Under the pieces are notes generated by a model. The model was not told the DNA's origin, ran no database searches, and was given only the letters and a program-made list of their open reading frames with translations. Both the position numbers and the translations under genes were made by a program. This document shows, in pieces, positions 43,519-52,134 of a DNA stretch of 64,000 nt; position 1 is the first letter of the stretch, and every line of letters starts with the position of its first letter. The DNA comes from Arthrobacter cavernae (lineage in GTDB: Bacteria > Actinomycetota > Actinomycetes > Actinomycetales > Micrococcaceae): NCBI RefSeq assembly GCF_017368795.1, contig NZ_JAFNLL010000024.1:1-64000 (forward strand), given 5' to 3'.

Positions 43519-43893
43519 TCAGCGGCTGCGGCGGCCGCGGGACGGGGTCCGCCGGCCTGCGAGGGCGGAGCGGACACCATAGCTGAACGCGGCGACCTTG
43601 ATGAGCGGGGAACCGACGGTTGCGGCCACGAGCGAGGATAACGCGGAAATGTTGGCCGAGGCGTCGGAGACGTTCGAAGCGATGCCGTCCACCTTCTTCA
43701 ACTGCTGGTTGGTAGTGGAGACGGTGGCCGTGACCTCGTCCATGAGCGGCGTGGCGCCGTCGCTGATGCTACGGATCGACTGGCGCACTTCGTCCAGGAC
43801 GCCGCCGAGCTTCAGGATGGGCACGGCCAGCAGCAGCACAAGGAGCGCAAACACTCCTGCCGCGATCAGGCCGGCAATATCGCCACCAGACAT
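43519..43893 (-). CDS. DUF948 domain-containing membrane protein
   Basis: This 124-residue protein has an N-terminal membrane helix (IAGLIAAGVFALLVLLLAVPIL) and a long amphipathic helical region rich in Ser, Thr, Asp and Val, typical of DUF948. Similar proteins occur in actinobacteria and firmicutes without a firm function. The ATG at 43893 has AAGGGAG nine bases upstream, and an earlier ATG at 43902 is too close to it. The gene lies between the rpsD terminator and the DUF6167-like gene. Confidence 0.82.
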   Translation of the reverse strand: MSGGDIAGLIAAGVFALLVLLLAVPILKLGGVLDEVRQSIRSISDGATPLMDEVTATVSTTNQQLKKVDGIASNVSDASANISALSSLVAATVGSPLIKVAAFSYGVRSALAGRRTPSRGRRSR

Positions 43894-43980
43894 GTCACTC
43901 ATCTCCCTTGGATCGTTGCGGTGCACTGGTGCCCGGCCGTTGCGTTCTGCTCCCGTCAAGGCTTCCCCAAGTACCTTACA

Positions 43981-44020
43981 TACAAAGAAGCCCGTGGCGT
44001 GTGCCACGGGCTTCTTTGTA
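43981..44020 (-). terminator. Intrinsic terminator of rpsD
   Basis: An 18-bp perfect stem (TACAAAGAAGCCCGTGGC and its complement) closes a 4-base loop 14 bases after the rpsD stop codon. The 3' arm ends in CTTCTTTGTA, which supplies a T-rich tail on the minus strand. Confidence 0.85.
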
Positions 44021-44034
44021 TGCGCTGCTGGAAT

Positions 44035-44655
44035 TTAGCGAGCGTAGAATTCGACGACGAGCTGCTCTTCGCAGGTCACGGGGACCTCGGAGCGCTTCGG
44101 GCGGCGGACCAGGCGAGCCTGGAGGGCGTCGATCTTGACGTCCAGGTAGGCCGGAACCGTGTTCAGAACGTGTGCACCGGCTGCTGCGACCTGGAACGGC
44201 GGCATGACTTCGCTGCGGCTGTGAACGTGGATGAGCTGGCCTTCGCCGACGCGGAAGGACGGGCGGTCAACGCGGATGCCGTCAACCAGGATGTGGCGGT
44301 GCACAACCAGCTGGCGGGCCTGGGCGATGGTGCGGGCGAAGCCGGCACGCAGGACCAGGGCGTCGAGGCGCATTTCGAGCAGTTCAACCAGGTTTTCACC
44401 GGTCAGGCCCTTGGTGCGGCGTGCTTCTTCGAAGGCACGGGTCATCTGGGCCTCGCGGATGCCGTACTGGGCGCGCAGACGCTGCTTTTCGCGCAGACGT
44501 ACGGCGTAGTCGGAGTCCTGCTTCTTGCGGGCACGGCCGTGCTCACCGGGGCCGTACGGGCGGCGCTCCATGTACTTGGCGGCCTTGGGGGTCAGAGCGA
44601 TGCCGAGTGCACGCGAAAGGCGTGCGGTACGGCGAGCACGAGTGTTGTTAGCCAC
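44035..44655 (-). CDS. rpsD: 30S ribosomal protein S4, zinc-free form
   Basis: This 206-residue protein is a primary rRNA-binding protein of the small subunit. The S4 RNA-binding domain includes LVLRAGFARTIAQARQLVVHRHILVDG. The N-terminal region reads SRALGIALTPKAAKYMERRPYGPGEHG and lacks the four cysteines that bind zinc in C+ forms. It is therefore the C- type. The start is GTG at 44655; the frame upstream adds 20 residues not seen in S4. It has its own terminator and is probably monocistronic. Confidence 0.96.
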   Translation of the reverse strand: MANNTRARRTARLSRALGIALTPKAAKYMERRPYGPGEHGRARKKQDSDYAVRLREKQRLRAQYGIREAQMTRAFEEARRTKGLTGENLVELLEMRLDALVLRAGFARTIAQARQLVVHRHILVDGIRVDRPSFRVGEGQLIHVHSRSEVMPPFQVAAAGAHVLNTVPAYLDVKIDALQARLVRRPKRSEVPVTCEEQLVVEFYAR

Positions 44656-44866
44656 TTGTGTCCTTCCAAATAACTGCGGTGTGTCAGTGTTACTGGCCTC
44701 CACGATGGAGAGCATCGGCCAACCGCTGCCTTTTGCTACTGGGCGCAGGGCACAGACCTGTCGAACCGAAATTCAAGGGATTGTGCGCCGGGCCTTGCCA
44801 GACAAGCAACCATCCTACCACGGGCCCGGCCTCCGGCGCCGGGCACCGCCGACCGCTGGCGGCGGG

Positions 44867-46312
44867 CTACTCCCCGCGGACGATCCTGCGCAGCCGTTCG
44901 AGCCGTGCCGCAATGTCGCGTTCGGCGCCGTTTGCGGTGGGCTCGTAATAGTCCTTGCCCACCAGGTCGTCGGGAGGGTACTGCTGCGTGGCCACGCCGT
45001 GGGGTGCGTCGTGGGCGTATTTGTAGCTTTGGCCGTGGCCCAGCTGCTTGGCCCCGGGATAGTGTGCGTCGCGCAGGTGCGCCGGGATGCCGGTTCCCAG
45101 GCCGGCGCGGACGTCGGCGATCGCCTTGTTGATGCCCATGTAGGCGGCGTTGGACTTGGGCGCGGTGGCCAGGTGGACCACGGCTTCGGCCAGCACAATC
45201 CGGCCCTCCGGCATGCCGATCAACTGCACGGCCTGAGCGGCGGCAACGGCCGTCTGCAGGGCCGTCGGATCGGCCATGCCCACGTCCTCGGCGGCGGAGA
45301 TCACGATCCGGCGGGCCACGAACCGCGGGTCCTCGCCGGCTTCCAGCATCCGGGCCAGGTAGTGCAGGGCGGCGTCGACGTCGGAGCCGCGGATCGACTT
45401 GATGAAGGCGCTGGCGACGTCGTAGTGCTGGTCGCCCGCGCGGTCATAGCGGACCGCGGCAACATCCAGCGCCCGTTCGGTGTGGCGGAGCTCGACGACG
45501 ACCGGCGCCGCCGGTGCGCCGTCGTCCGCGAGCCCGGGTTCGCCGTCGTCGGGCGGAACATCCCCGAAGGCGACGCCGGCGGCGGCCTCGAGCGCCGTCA
45601 GGGCCCGCCGGGCATCGCCGCCGGAAAGGCGGACGAGGTGCTCGAGTGCTTCGGCTCCCAGCTCGACGCGGCCGCCGAGCCCGCGGGCGTCGGCGACGGC
45701 GCGCTGCAGGAGGCCCTCGATGTCGCTGTCCTCCAGGGGCTTCAGGGTCAGCAGGAGCGAACGCGAGAGCAGGGGCGACACCACGGAGAATGACGGGTTC
45801 TCGGTGGTCGCGGCGACGAGGACCACCCAGCGGTTTTCGACGCCCGGAAGCAGCGCGTCCTGCTGGGCCTTGTTGAAGCGGTGGATCTCGTCGAGAAACA
45901 GCACGGTGGTGGTCTTGTACAGGTCCCGCGCGGTCAGGGCATCGTCCATGACCCGCCGCACGTCCTTGACGCCGGCGGTGATCGCAGACAGTTCCACGAA
46001 CTTCCGGCCCGGGCCGCGGGCGATCACATGGGCGAGCGTGGTCTTGCCGGTGCCCGGAGGGCCCCAGAGAATCAGGGAACTCGGCCCCGCGGGGCCGGTG
46101 GCATCGACGCCAGCGGCGAGCTGGCGCAACGGCGATCCTTGGCCGAGCAGGTGCTGCTGGCCCACTACTTCGTCAAGCGAACGCGGCCGCATCCGGACGG
46201 CGAGGGGGCTGCGCTGGGACTGTGCCCGCCCGGCGTCCGGACGGCCGGTCACGCCGGAGTCGTCGTCGGACTCGTCGTCGCCGTCTGTGCCCGCACCAAA
46301 GAGATCATCCAC
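44867..46312 (-). CDS. rarA: Replication-associated recombination protein RarA (MgsA)
   Basis: This 481-residue AAA+ ATPase acts at blocked replication forks and is related to clamp-loader subunits. The Walker A motif is [12 protein letters not shown], Walker B is [14 protein letters not shown], and the arginine-finger region is LLSRSLLL. The C-terminal domain includes [18 protein letters not shown] and the MgsA-type tetramerisation region. An acidic N-terminal extension of about 40 residues is present. The start is GTG. The gene is divergent from the acVLRF1-type gene, with about 40 bases between the starts. Confidence 0.94.
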   Translation of the reverse strand: MDDLFGAGTDGDDESDDDSGVTGRPDAGRAQSQRSPLAVRMRPRSLDEVVGQQHLLGQGSPLRQLAAGVDATGPAGPSSLILWGPPGTGKTTLAHVIARGPGRKFVELSAITAGVKDVRRVMDDALTARDLYKTTTVLFLDEIHRFNKAQQDALLPGVENRWVVLVAATTENPSFSVVSPLLSRSLLLTLKPLEDSDIEGLLQRAVADARGLGGRVELGAEALEHLVRLSGGDARRALTALEAAAGVAFGDVPPDDGEPGLADDGAPAAPVVVELRHTERALDVAAVRYDRAGDQHYDVASAFIKSIRGSDVDAALHYLARMLEAGEDPRFVARRIVISAAEDVGMADPTALQTAVAAAQAVQLIGMPEGRIVLAEAVVHLATAPKSNAAYMGINKAIADVRAGLGTGIPAHLRDAHYPGAKQLGHGQSYKYAHDAPHGVATQQYPPDDLVGKDYYEPTANGAERDIAARLERLRRIVRGE

Positions 46313-46354
46313 ATGGATAGGCTACTCAGTACATCTGACAAAGGAGACATCGAC

Positions 46355-47035
46355 GTGGAGCGCCCACACACCGGCCAGCAGGCCGCAGAGGCCCGGCCCG
46401 TGAGCCGCACCGCCTTCGTCCAGGGCGCACGGCTGTCCGGCTGGGTGGAGCGGTTCGCCGCGAGCCACGGGCGGCTTGCCGAGACGCAGGTCGACGGCGG
46501 CATCCTGCTGCAGGCCGCGGACGGCGCCACTGCACTCTTGAAGGCCCCCTGGCCCGTGGACGGGCGGCCCGGCACGGGCGCGGACCTGCTTGAACGGCTG
46601 GCTTCCCTGGCCGCCCAGGAACGCGGTCTGGGGCTGCTGCTGGTGCGGCGCGGCGGTTTCGCCGTGGCCGCGGCCAGCGGGGGCACAGTCCTCGCATCCA
46701 AGACGGGCACCCGCTACGTGCAGTCGCGGACTGCCGCCGGCGGCCAGTCCCAGCAACGCTATGCCCGGCGGCGCGGCAACCAGGCCGACGCCCTGGTCGA
46801 GTCCGCGGCCGAACACGCGGCACAGGTATTCGGGGCCCACCGCGTGGAATACCTGGTACCCGGCGGTGACAGGCTCCTGGTGGAGCAGGTCCTGGAGCAG
46901 CCCGCCATGAAGCAGTTCGCTGTGCGTTCCCGGCTGGCGTTCCTGGACATCCCCGGGCCCAAGGCCACAGCCCTCGCCAAAGCGGCCGCGGACGCGTGCT
47001 CCGTCCGGATCCTGGTGACGGACCCGCCGGCCTGA
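46355..47035 (+). CDS. acVLRF1 family peptidyl-tRNA hydrolase (ribosome rescue factor homologue)
   Basis: This 226-residue protein resembles the actinobacterial Vms1-like release factor 1 family. That family is thought to cleave nascent chains from tRNA on stalled or split ribosomes. The key loop reads GGQSQQRYARRRGNQ, analogous to the catalytic GGQ-like loop of VLRF1 domains. The start is the GTG at 46355 with AAGGAG eight bases upstream; an in-frame ATG at 46313 overlaps the region just before rarA. TAGGCT at 46318-46323 could be the -10 box. The assignment to rescue is from family resemblance. Confidence 0.85.
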   Translation: MERPHTGQQAAEARPVSRTAFVQGARLSGWVERFAASHGRLAETQVDGGILLQAADGATALLKAPWPVDGRPGTGADLLERLASLAAQERGLGLLLVRRGGFAVAAASGGTVLASKTGTRYVQSRTAAGGQSQQRYARRRGNQADALVESAAEHAAQVFGAHRVEYLVPGGDRLLVEQVLEQPAMKQFAVRSRLAFLDIPGPKATALAKAAADACSVRILVTDPPA

Positions 47036-47057
47036 CCCCAGGATGTCCCGCTGCTTG

Positions 47058-47706
47058 CTAGCAGCCGCCGGGAGCCCGCTTCAAGGGCGCTTGGCGGTAG
47101 AGATAGCGCCCCTTACCGGCGAAGCCCGCACGCCGGTAAAGTCCCTGGGCGCCATGGTTGGCAGCCGTGACGAGCAGCCAAAAGCCTTCCAGACCGCGGG
47201 CTGCGCCTTCCAGCATCAAGGCATCCAGCACACGCGTTCCATAGCTGCGACGCCGCTGCGTCGCAGCGGTTGCCATGCCGTAGAGCCCGCCCCAGCCTTC
47301 TGCCCCGCCGTCGGGAATAGCGAGGCCCGACGGCGGCGGGGACGCCGTCGTCGTCCCGCACCAGCGCGTACAGCGAGGGGCAGCCCGCGAGAATGCGGCG
47401 GGCGGTCACGCGTTCGGCGTCGCCGCCGCGCCCGTCCACGGACCACCACGACTGCAACCACTCCGCCGAGGGTTCTTCCGAGAGTTCGACGCCGGCTGGC
47501 CGGCTTTCCGGCAGGTTCTCAGCATCCCGGACCATGACCAAGGTTTCGGACTGCCGCGTGAAGCGCTGGGCATCGAGCAAGGAGTTCAGGGCCGCACTGC
47601 GCTGGTTGTCGAAGACCTGGAAGATCAACAGCAGGCGCCGGGAGCGGTACCACAGGGAGGCGGCCCGGACAGCTGCTTCAGGGTCATCTGACTGGCTCTT
47701 GGGCAC
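47058..47706 (-). pseudogene. GNAT family N-acetyltransferase, interrupted by a single-base frameshift
   Basis: Two overlapping frames together give one GNAT protein of about 215 residues. The N-terminal part is read from 47706 to near 47326 (ending LYALVRDDDGVPAAVG). The C-terminal part is in the next frame and ends at 47058 (GLAIPDGG, MATAATQRRRSYGTRVLDAL, NHGAQGLYRRAGFAGKG), with the acetyl-CoA-binding motif QRRRSYGTRV. Removing one G from the GGG at 47328-47326 (minus strand) fuses both parts without other changes. The unrepaired first frame continues into Arg-rich nonsense. This is either a fresh mutation or a sequencing error. Confidence 0.8.
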
Positions 47707-47743
47707 ACCGAATTGGCACGCTGGGTGACGCCGCCATGGTACG

Positions 47744-47775
47744 CCGAAGGCCCCCGCCGGAACGGGGGCCTTCGG
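47744..47775 (-). terminator. Hairpin downstream of aspS
   Basis: CCGAAGGCCCCCG and CGGGGGCCTTCGG form a 13-bp perfect stem with a 6-base loop, 40 bases beyond the aspS stop. No T-run follows. It probably ends aspS transcription before the frameshifted GNAT gene. Confidence 0.65.
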
Positions 47776-47814
47776 GCGGTGCTGCTACTCGGACTTGGCT
47801 GCAGGCGCGGCCTG

Positions 47815-49578
47815 CTACTTCGCCTCGGGCTTGAAGTCGACGCCGGCTTCCTTGCGCTGCTGCGCGGTGATGGACGCAGGTGCAGCGGTCAGCGGGTCGT
47901 AGCCGGCGCCAGTCTTCGGGAACGCGATGACGTCGCGGATGGAGTCCACGCCAGCCAGCAGCGCCACCACACGGTCCCAGCCGAGGGCCATGCCGCCGTG
48001 CGGCGGGGCGCCGTACTTGAATCCTTCGAGGAGGAAGCCGAATTTGGTTTGGGCGTCCTGCTTGTCGAGGCCCATGAGCTCGAAAACGCGCTCCTGGACG
48101 TCACGCTCATGGATACGGATGGAACCGCCACCGATTTCATTTCCGTTGCAGACGATGTCGTAGGCGTAGGACAGCGCGGACTCGGGGTCCTTGTCGAAGG
48201 TGTCAAGGAACTCAGGCTTGGGCGAGGTGAAGGCGTGGTGGACGGCAGTCCACTGGCCGCCACCCACTGCGACGTCGCCGGAAGCGACGGCCGCGGCAGC
48301 CGGTTCGAACATGGGCGCGTCCACGATCCAGACGAAGGCCCAGTCCTTGGGGTCGATCAGGCCGGTGCGGTGGCCGATTTCCACACGGGCTGCGCCCAGC
48401 AGGGCACGGGACGGGGACTTCTCGCCGGCGGCGAAGAAGATGCAGTCGCCCGGCTTGGCACCCACGGCGTCCGCCAGGCCTGCACGCTCTTCGTCGGTCA
48501 GGTTCTTGGCAACCGGACCGGCCAGCTCGCCGTCTTCCTTGAACAGGACGTAGGCGAGACCCTTGGCGCCGCGCTGCTTGGCCCATTCCTGCCAGGCATC
48601 CAGCGCACGGCGGGCCTGCGAGGCGCCGCCGGGCATGACAACGGCGCCAACATAGGGAGCCTTGAAGACGCCGAAGTTGGTGTCCTTGAAGAACTCGGTC
48701 AGTTCGGTCAGTTCGAGGCCGAAGCGGAGGTCCGGCTTGTCCGAGCCGTACTTGGCCATGGCGTCGAAGTAGGTCATACGGCGGATTGGCGTCGGGATCT
48801 CGACGCCGATCAGCTGCCACAGTGCCTTCACGATGCTCTCGCCGAGCTCGATGATGTCGTCCTGCTCCACAAAGCTGGCCTCGATGTCGAGCTGGGTGAA
48901 TTCCGGCTGGCGGTCGGCGCGGAAGTCCTCGTCACGGTAGCAGCGGGCGATCTGGTAGTACTTCTCGAAACCGCCAACCTGCAGCAGCTGCTTGAACAGC
49001 TGCGGGGACTGGGGCAAGGCGTACCAGGAGCCGGGAGCCAGGCGGGCGGGAACGACGAAGTCGCGGGCGCCTTCCGGGGTAGAGCGGGTCAGCGTGGGGG
49101 TTTCGATTTCCACATAGCCCCGCTGGTGGAGCAGCTCGCGGGCCACGCGGTTGGCCTCGGAGCGCAGGCGCAGGTTGCGGGCCGGGCCGGGGCGGCGCAG
49201 GTCCAGGTAGCGGTGCTTGAGGCGGGCTTCCTCGCCCACTTCGACGTGCTCATCGATCTGGAACGGCAGGGGTTCCGCAGTGTTGAGGATGACGACCTTC
49301 TCGGCAATGACCTCGATCTCGCCGGTGGCGAGGGCGGCGTTCTCATTGCCTTCAGGACGCTTGCTGACGGTGCCCGTCACCTGCAGCACGTACTCGTTCC
49401 GCAGTCCGTGGAAGACCTCTTCCTCGCGGACAACCACCTGGGACACACCGGAGGCGTCACGCAGGTCAACGAATGCGACACCACCGTGATCGCGGCGGCG
49501 GCCCACCCAGCCGGCCAGGGTAACGGTCTGTCCAATGTGCTCGGAGCGAAGTGATCCGAGGTCATGTGTGCGCAGCAC
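47815..49578 (-). CDS. aspS: Aspartyl-tRNA synthetase
   Basis: This 587-residue class II synthetase has the N-terminal OB-fold ([23 protein letters not shown]), a GAD-type insertion, and the catalytic core ending in motif 3, [17 protein letters not shown]. The start is GTG at 49578, preceded by AAAGGAA; the frame upstream adds nine residues. It follows hisS with 147 bases between. Whether it also charges tRNA-Asn cannot be told here. Confidence 0.96.
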   Translation of the reverse strand: MLRTHDLGSLRSEHIGQTVTLAGWVGRRRDHGGVAFVDLRDASGVSQVVVREEEVFHGLRNEYVLQVTGTVSKRPEGNENAALATGEIEVIAEKVVILNTAEPLPFQIDEHVEVGEEARLKHRYLDLRRPGPARNLRLRSEANRVARELLHQRGYVEIETPTLTRSTPEGARDFVVPARLAPGSWYALPQSPQLFKQLLQVGGFEKYYQIARCYRDEDFRADRQPEFTQLDIEASFVEQDDIIELGESIVKALWQLIGVEIPTPIRRMTYFDAMAKYGSDKPDLRFGLELTELTEFFKDTNFGVFKAPYVGAVVMPGGASQARRALDAWQEWAKQRGAKGLAYVLFKEDGELAGPVAKNLTDEERAGLADAVGAKPGDCIFFAAGEKSPSRALLGAARVEIGHRTGLIDPKDWAFVWIVDAPMFEPAAAAVASGDVAVGGGQWTAVHHAFTSPKPEFLDTFDKDPESALSYAYDIVCNGNEIGGGSIRIHERDVQERVFELMGLDKQDAQTKFGFLLEGFKYGAPPHGGMALGWDRVVALLAGVDSIRDVIAFPKTGAGYDPLTAAPASITAQQRKEAGVDFKPEAK

Positions 49579-49725
49579 AGCATTCCTTTCAGCATGAAGT
49601 TTCATAGGACCATTGCAAAAAACGATCCCGTCCGAGTTTACCCGCCCCCGCAGCGGCTCGCCGCCACTGGACGGGGTCCGTGCCCCTGCCGGGCCCGCGG
49701 TTCAGGCCCTGGCACAGGTCGCGGT

Positions 49726-51075
49726 TCAGGTCGTGGTGACGCGGACGTGCAGGTCTTCCGCGGACGGCGCCCAGCTGGCCGGGTCGGCGTCCACCTGCTC
49801 GCCGGAGCGGATGTCCTTCACCTGGTGCTTGCCGTCGTCGTCCGTGAACCAGACAAAGGGGATGCCGCGGCGGTCGGCGAACTTGATCTGCTTGCCGAAC
49901 TTCTCGGCCTTGGCAGCCACTTCGGTGGCGATGCCGCGTCCGCGCAGCTGCGCCGCGACGTCCTGCGCTGCTGACCAGCTTTGGTCATCGTTCAGGGCCA
50001 CCAGAACTGCGGTGGGCACCGAGCGGGACGCCGTGGCGAGTTCCTGGCTCAGGATGCGCGAGACCAGGCGGGTCACGCCGATGGACAGGCCGACGCCGGG
50101 GAACGTGCGGTTGCCCTTGCTGGCCAGGGCGTCGTAGCGGCCGCCGGAGCAGATGGAGCCGAGCTGCTCGTGGCCCACCAGGACGGTTTCGACGACTGTG
50201 CCGGTGTAGTAGTCCAGGCCGCGCGCGATGCTGAGGTCGGCGATGACCTTGCCCGGCGCGCGGTGCACGGCGGCTTCGATGACCTGTTCGAGTTCGCTGA
50301 GGCCTTCCTCGAGAAGGTCATCGCTGACGCCCAGGGCGCGGACCTGGGCCACGAAGGAGGTGTCCTCAGTGCGGATGCTTGCCAGCTGGAGGGCCAGGGC
50401 GGCCTGTTCATCGCTGGCGCCGAGCTCGCTCTTGAGAAGTTCGGCGACCTTTGCAGCGCCGATCTTCTCGAGCTTGTCGATGCTGCGCAGGACACCTGCC
50501 GTGTCCGTGAGGCCGATGCCGCGGTAGAAGCCTTCGGCGAGCTTGCGGTTGTTGATCCGCAGGCGGAAGTCCGGGATGGGGAGAGCGCTGAGCGCTTCGG
50601 CGATGACGAGGGCGATCTCGACGTCGTAGCGGAACGGCAGCTCGCCGTCGCCCACGACGTCGATGTCCGCCTGGGTGAATTCCCGGGCGCGGCCTTCCTG
50701 CGGGCGCTCCCCGCGCCAGACCTTCTGGATCTGGTAACGGCGGAACGGAAACGCGAGGTATCCGGCGTTTTCCACCACGTAGCGGGCAAACGGCACGGTG
50801 AGGTCGAAGTGCAGGGCCAGGGCGTGGGGGTCGTGCTTGTCTAAGGTGCTGGCGTCCGGGGCCTCGTCATCCTGCAGGCGGCTCAAGCCGTAGACCTCTT
50901 TGTCGATTTCGCCCTTGCGCAGCAGCTGTCCGACGGTCTCCACGGCGCGCGTTTCAATCGAGGAGAATCCGTGCAGTTCAAAGGTCTTCCGCAGCGTGTC
51001 CAGCACGTGCAGCTCCACCAACCGTTCCTGGGGAAGCCACTCGGGGAATCCGGACAAGGAGGCGGTACGTGCCAT
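49726..51075 (-). CDS. hisS: Histidyl-tRNA synthetase
   Basis: This 449-residue class II synthetase has ALHFDLTVPFARYV (motif 2 region), FTQADIDVVGDGELP and the histidine-specific RGLDYYTGTVVE. The C-terminal anticodon-binding domain includes PTAVLVALNDD. The ATG at 51075 has GAGGAG upstream at about 11 bases. It is divergent from the cyclophilin gene across a 203-base spacer. Confidence 0.96.
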   Translation of the reverse strand: MARTASLSGFPEWLPQERLVELHVLDTLRKTFELHGFSSIETRAVETVGQLLRKGEIDKEVYGLSRLQDDEAPDASTLDKHDPHALALHFDLTVPFARYVVENAGYLAFPFRRYQIQKVWRGERPQEGRAREFTQADIDVVGDGELPFRYDVEIALVIAEALSALPIPDFRLRINNRKLAEGFYRGIGLTDTAGVLRSIDKLEKIGAAKVAELLKSELGASDEQAALALQLASIRTEDTSFVAQVRALGVSDDLLEEGLSELEQVIEAAVHRAPGKVIADLSIARGLDYYTGTVVETVLVGHEQLGSICSGGRYDALASKGNRTFPGVGLSIGVTRLVSRILSQELATASRSVPTAVLVALNDDQSWSAAQDVAAQLRGRGIATEVAAKAEKFGKQIKFADRRGIPFVWFTDDDGKHQVKDIRSGEQVDADPASWAPSAEDLHVRVTTT

Positions 51076-51164
51076 GGTGGAATTTTCTCCTCAAGATTGC
51101 GCGGCCCGGACAATCGCGCCGCGCTCGACGCCGGTGGCGTTTGTGGGCGGGCGTCCAGCCAGTC

Positions 51165-51198
51165 ATGCATAAACTATGTGCGGCAGCCAGTTTATGCT
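51165..51198. promoter_or_regulatory. Mirror-symmetric control region between hisS and the cyclophilin gene
   Basis: GCATAAACT (51167-51175) and AGTTTATGC (51189-51197) are a perfect 9-bp inverted repeat with a 13-base spacer. Each arm carries a -10-like box pointing outwards: TATGCT at 51193-51198 on plus and TATGCA at 51171-51166 on minus. It may be a pair of divergent promoters or an operator overlapping both. Confidence 0.45.
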
Positions 51199-51278
51199 TT
51201 CGGCGCGTGCACATCTAATGGGCCGTGCCCGCGTTCTGCTGCCGGCGATGGAATACGTCCACACAATCAGGAGGACTC

Positions 51279-52067
51279 TTGGCAACAAGGTCGCGGGATG
51301 ACCGCGAAGCCAGACGGCGCATCCGGCAGATGGAAGCCAAGCGCGAACTGCGGCAGGAACAGGGGAAGCGGCGCCGCCGTGACAACATCCTGGCAGCGGG
51401 TGCCGGTGCCATTGCGGTGGTTCTCGCCGTCGTCCTGCAACTGACAGTCTTCAGCTCCAACCCCACGGAAGAGGAGTTCGCCGCGACCGAAGCGGGACTG
51501 AAGTCGCCGTCGCCGTCGCCCTCCAACGGACCGGACATTCCCGCGCCGGACACCGCGGCAGGAAAGACCTTCACCGGCGAGCTCAAGCTCAACGGCAGCG
51601 TGGTTGGCGTCGAACTTGACGGAAACACGGCGCCCCAGGCGGCGGCCGTCTACAAGTCGCTGAGCGACGCCGGCTACTACACCGGGGCCAACTGCCACCG
51701 CCTGACCACCGGGGATACCTTCGGGCTGCTGCAGTGCGGGGCCAGGAATCCGGACGGCTCGGACGATCCCGCCTACCGCTGGGGACCCCTGGAGAACACC
51801 CCGGCGGACAACAAATACGCGGCCGGAACCATCGCCGTGGCGCGCACCTCCGGGAATGCCTACGGCAACGGCCACCAGTTCTTCATCGTCTACAAGGACA
51901 CTGTCATCCCGGCCGACCAGGCCGGCGGCTACTCAGTGGTCGGCAAGGTCACCAGCGGACTGGACGTCATCACCACGATCGCCGCAGCAGGCATCACTCC
52001 CGGCGACAGCCCTTCCGACGGCGCCCCTGTGGCACCTGTCACGATAGACTCGTTCTCTCTGAAGTAA
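51279..52067 (+). CDS. Membrane-anchored cyclophilin-type peptidyl-prolyl isomerase
   Basis: This 262-residue protein has a basic N-terminus (about 35 residues), one transmembrane helix (about residues 36-56), a Ser/Pro linker and a cyclophilin domain. The domain retains the CHR arginine and FFIVY, but the usual QGGDPTGTGTGG loop is replaced by LQCGARNPDGSDDPAYRWG. It should fold proteins outside the membrane. The TTG at 51279 is chosen because AGGAGG lies four bases upstream; an earlier ATG would add 18 unconserved residues. Confidence 0.9.
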   Translation: MATRSRDDREARRRIRQMEAKRELRQEQGKRRRRDNILAAGAGAIAVVLAVVLQLTVFSSNPTEEEFAATEAGLKSPSPSPSNGPDIPAPDTAAGKTFTGELKLNGSVVGVELDGNTAPQAAAVYKSLSDAGYYTGANCHRLTTGDTFGLLQCGARNPDGSDDPAYRWGPLENTPADNKYAAGTIAVARTSGNAYGNGHQFFIVYKDTVIPADQAGGYSVVGKVTSGLDVITTIAAAGITPGDSPSDGAPVAPVTIDSFSLK

Positions 52068-52134
52068 CTTGCTCCGGGCCCACGGTCCGCGGCGCATTGC
52101 CTTAGCAGTCCCTCCAAGCGAAAGACTTTTAGCG

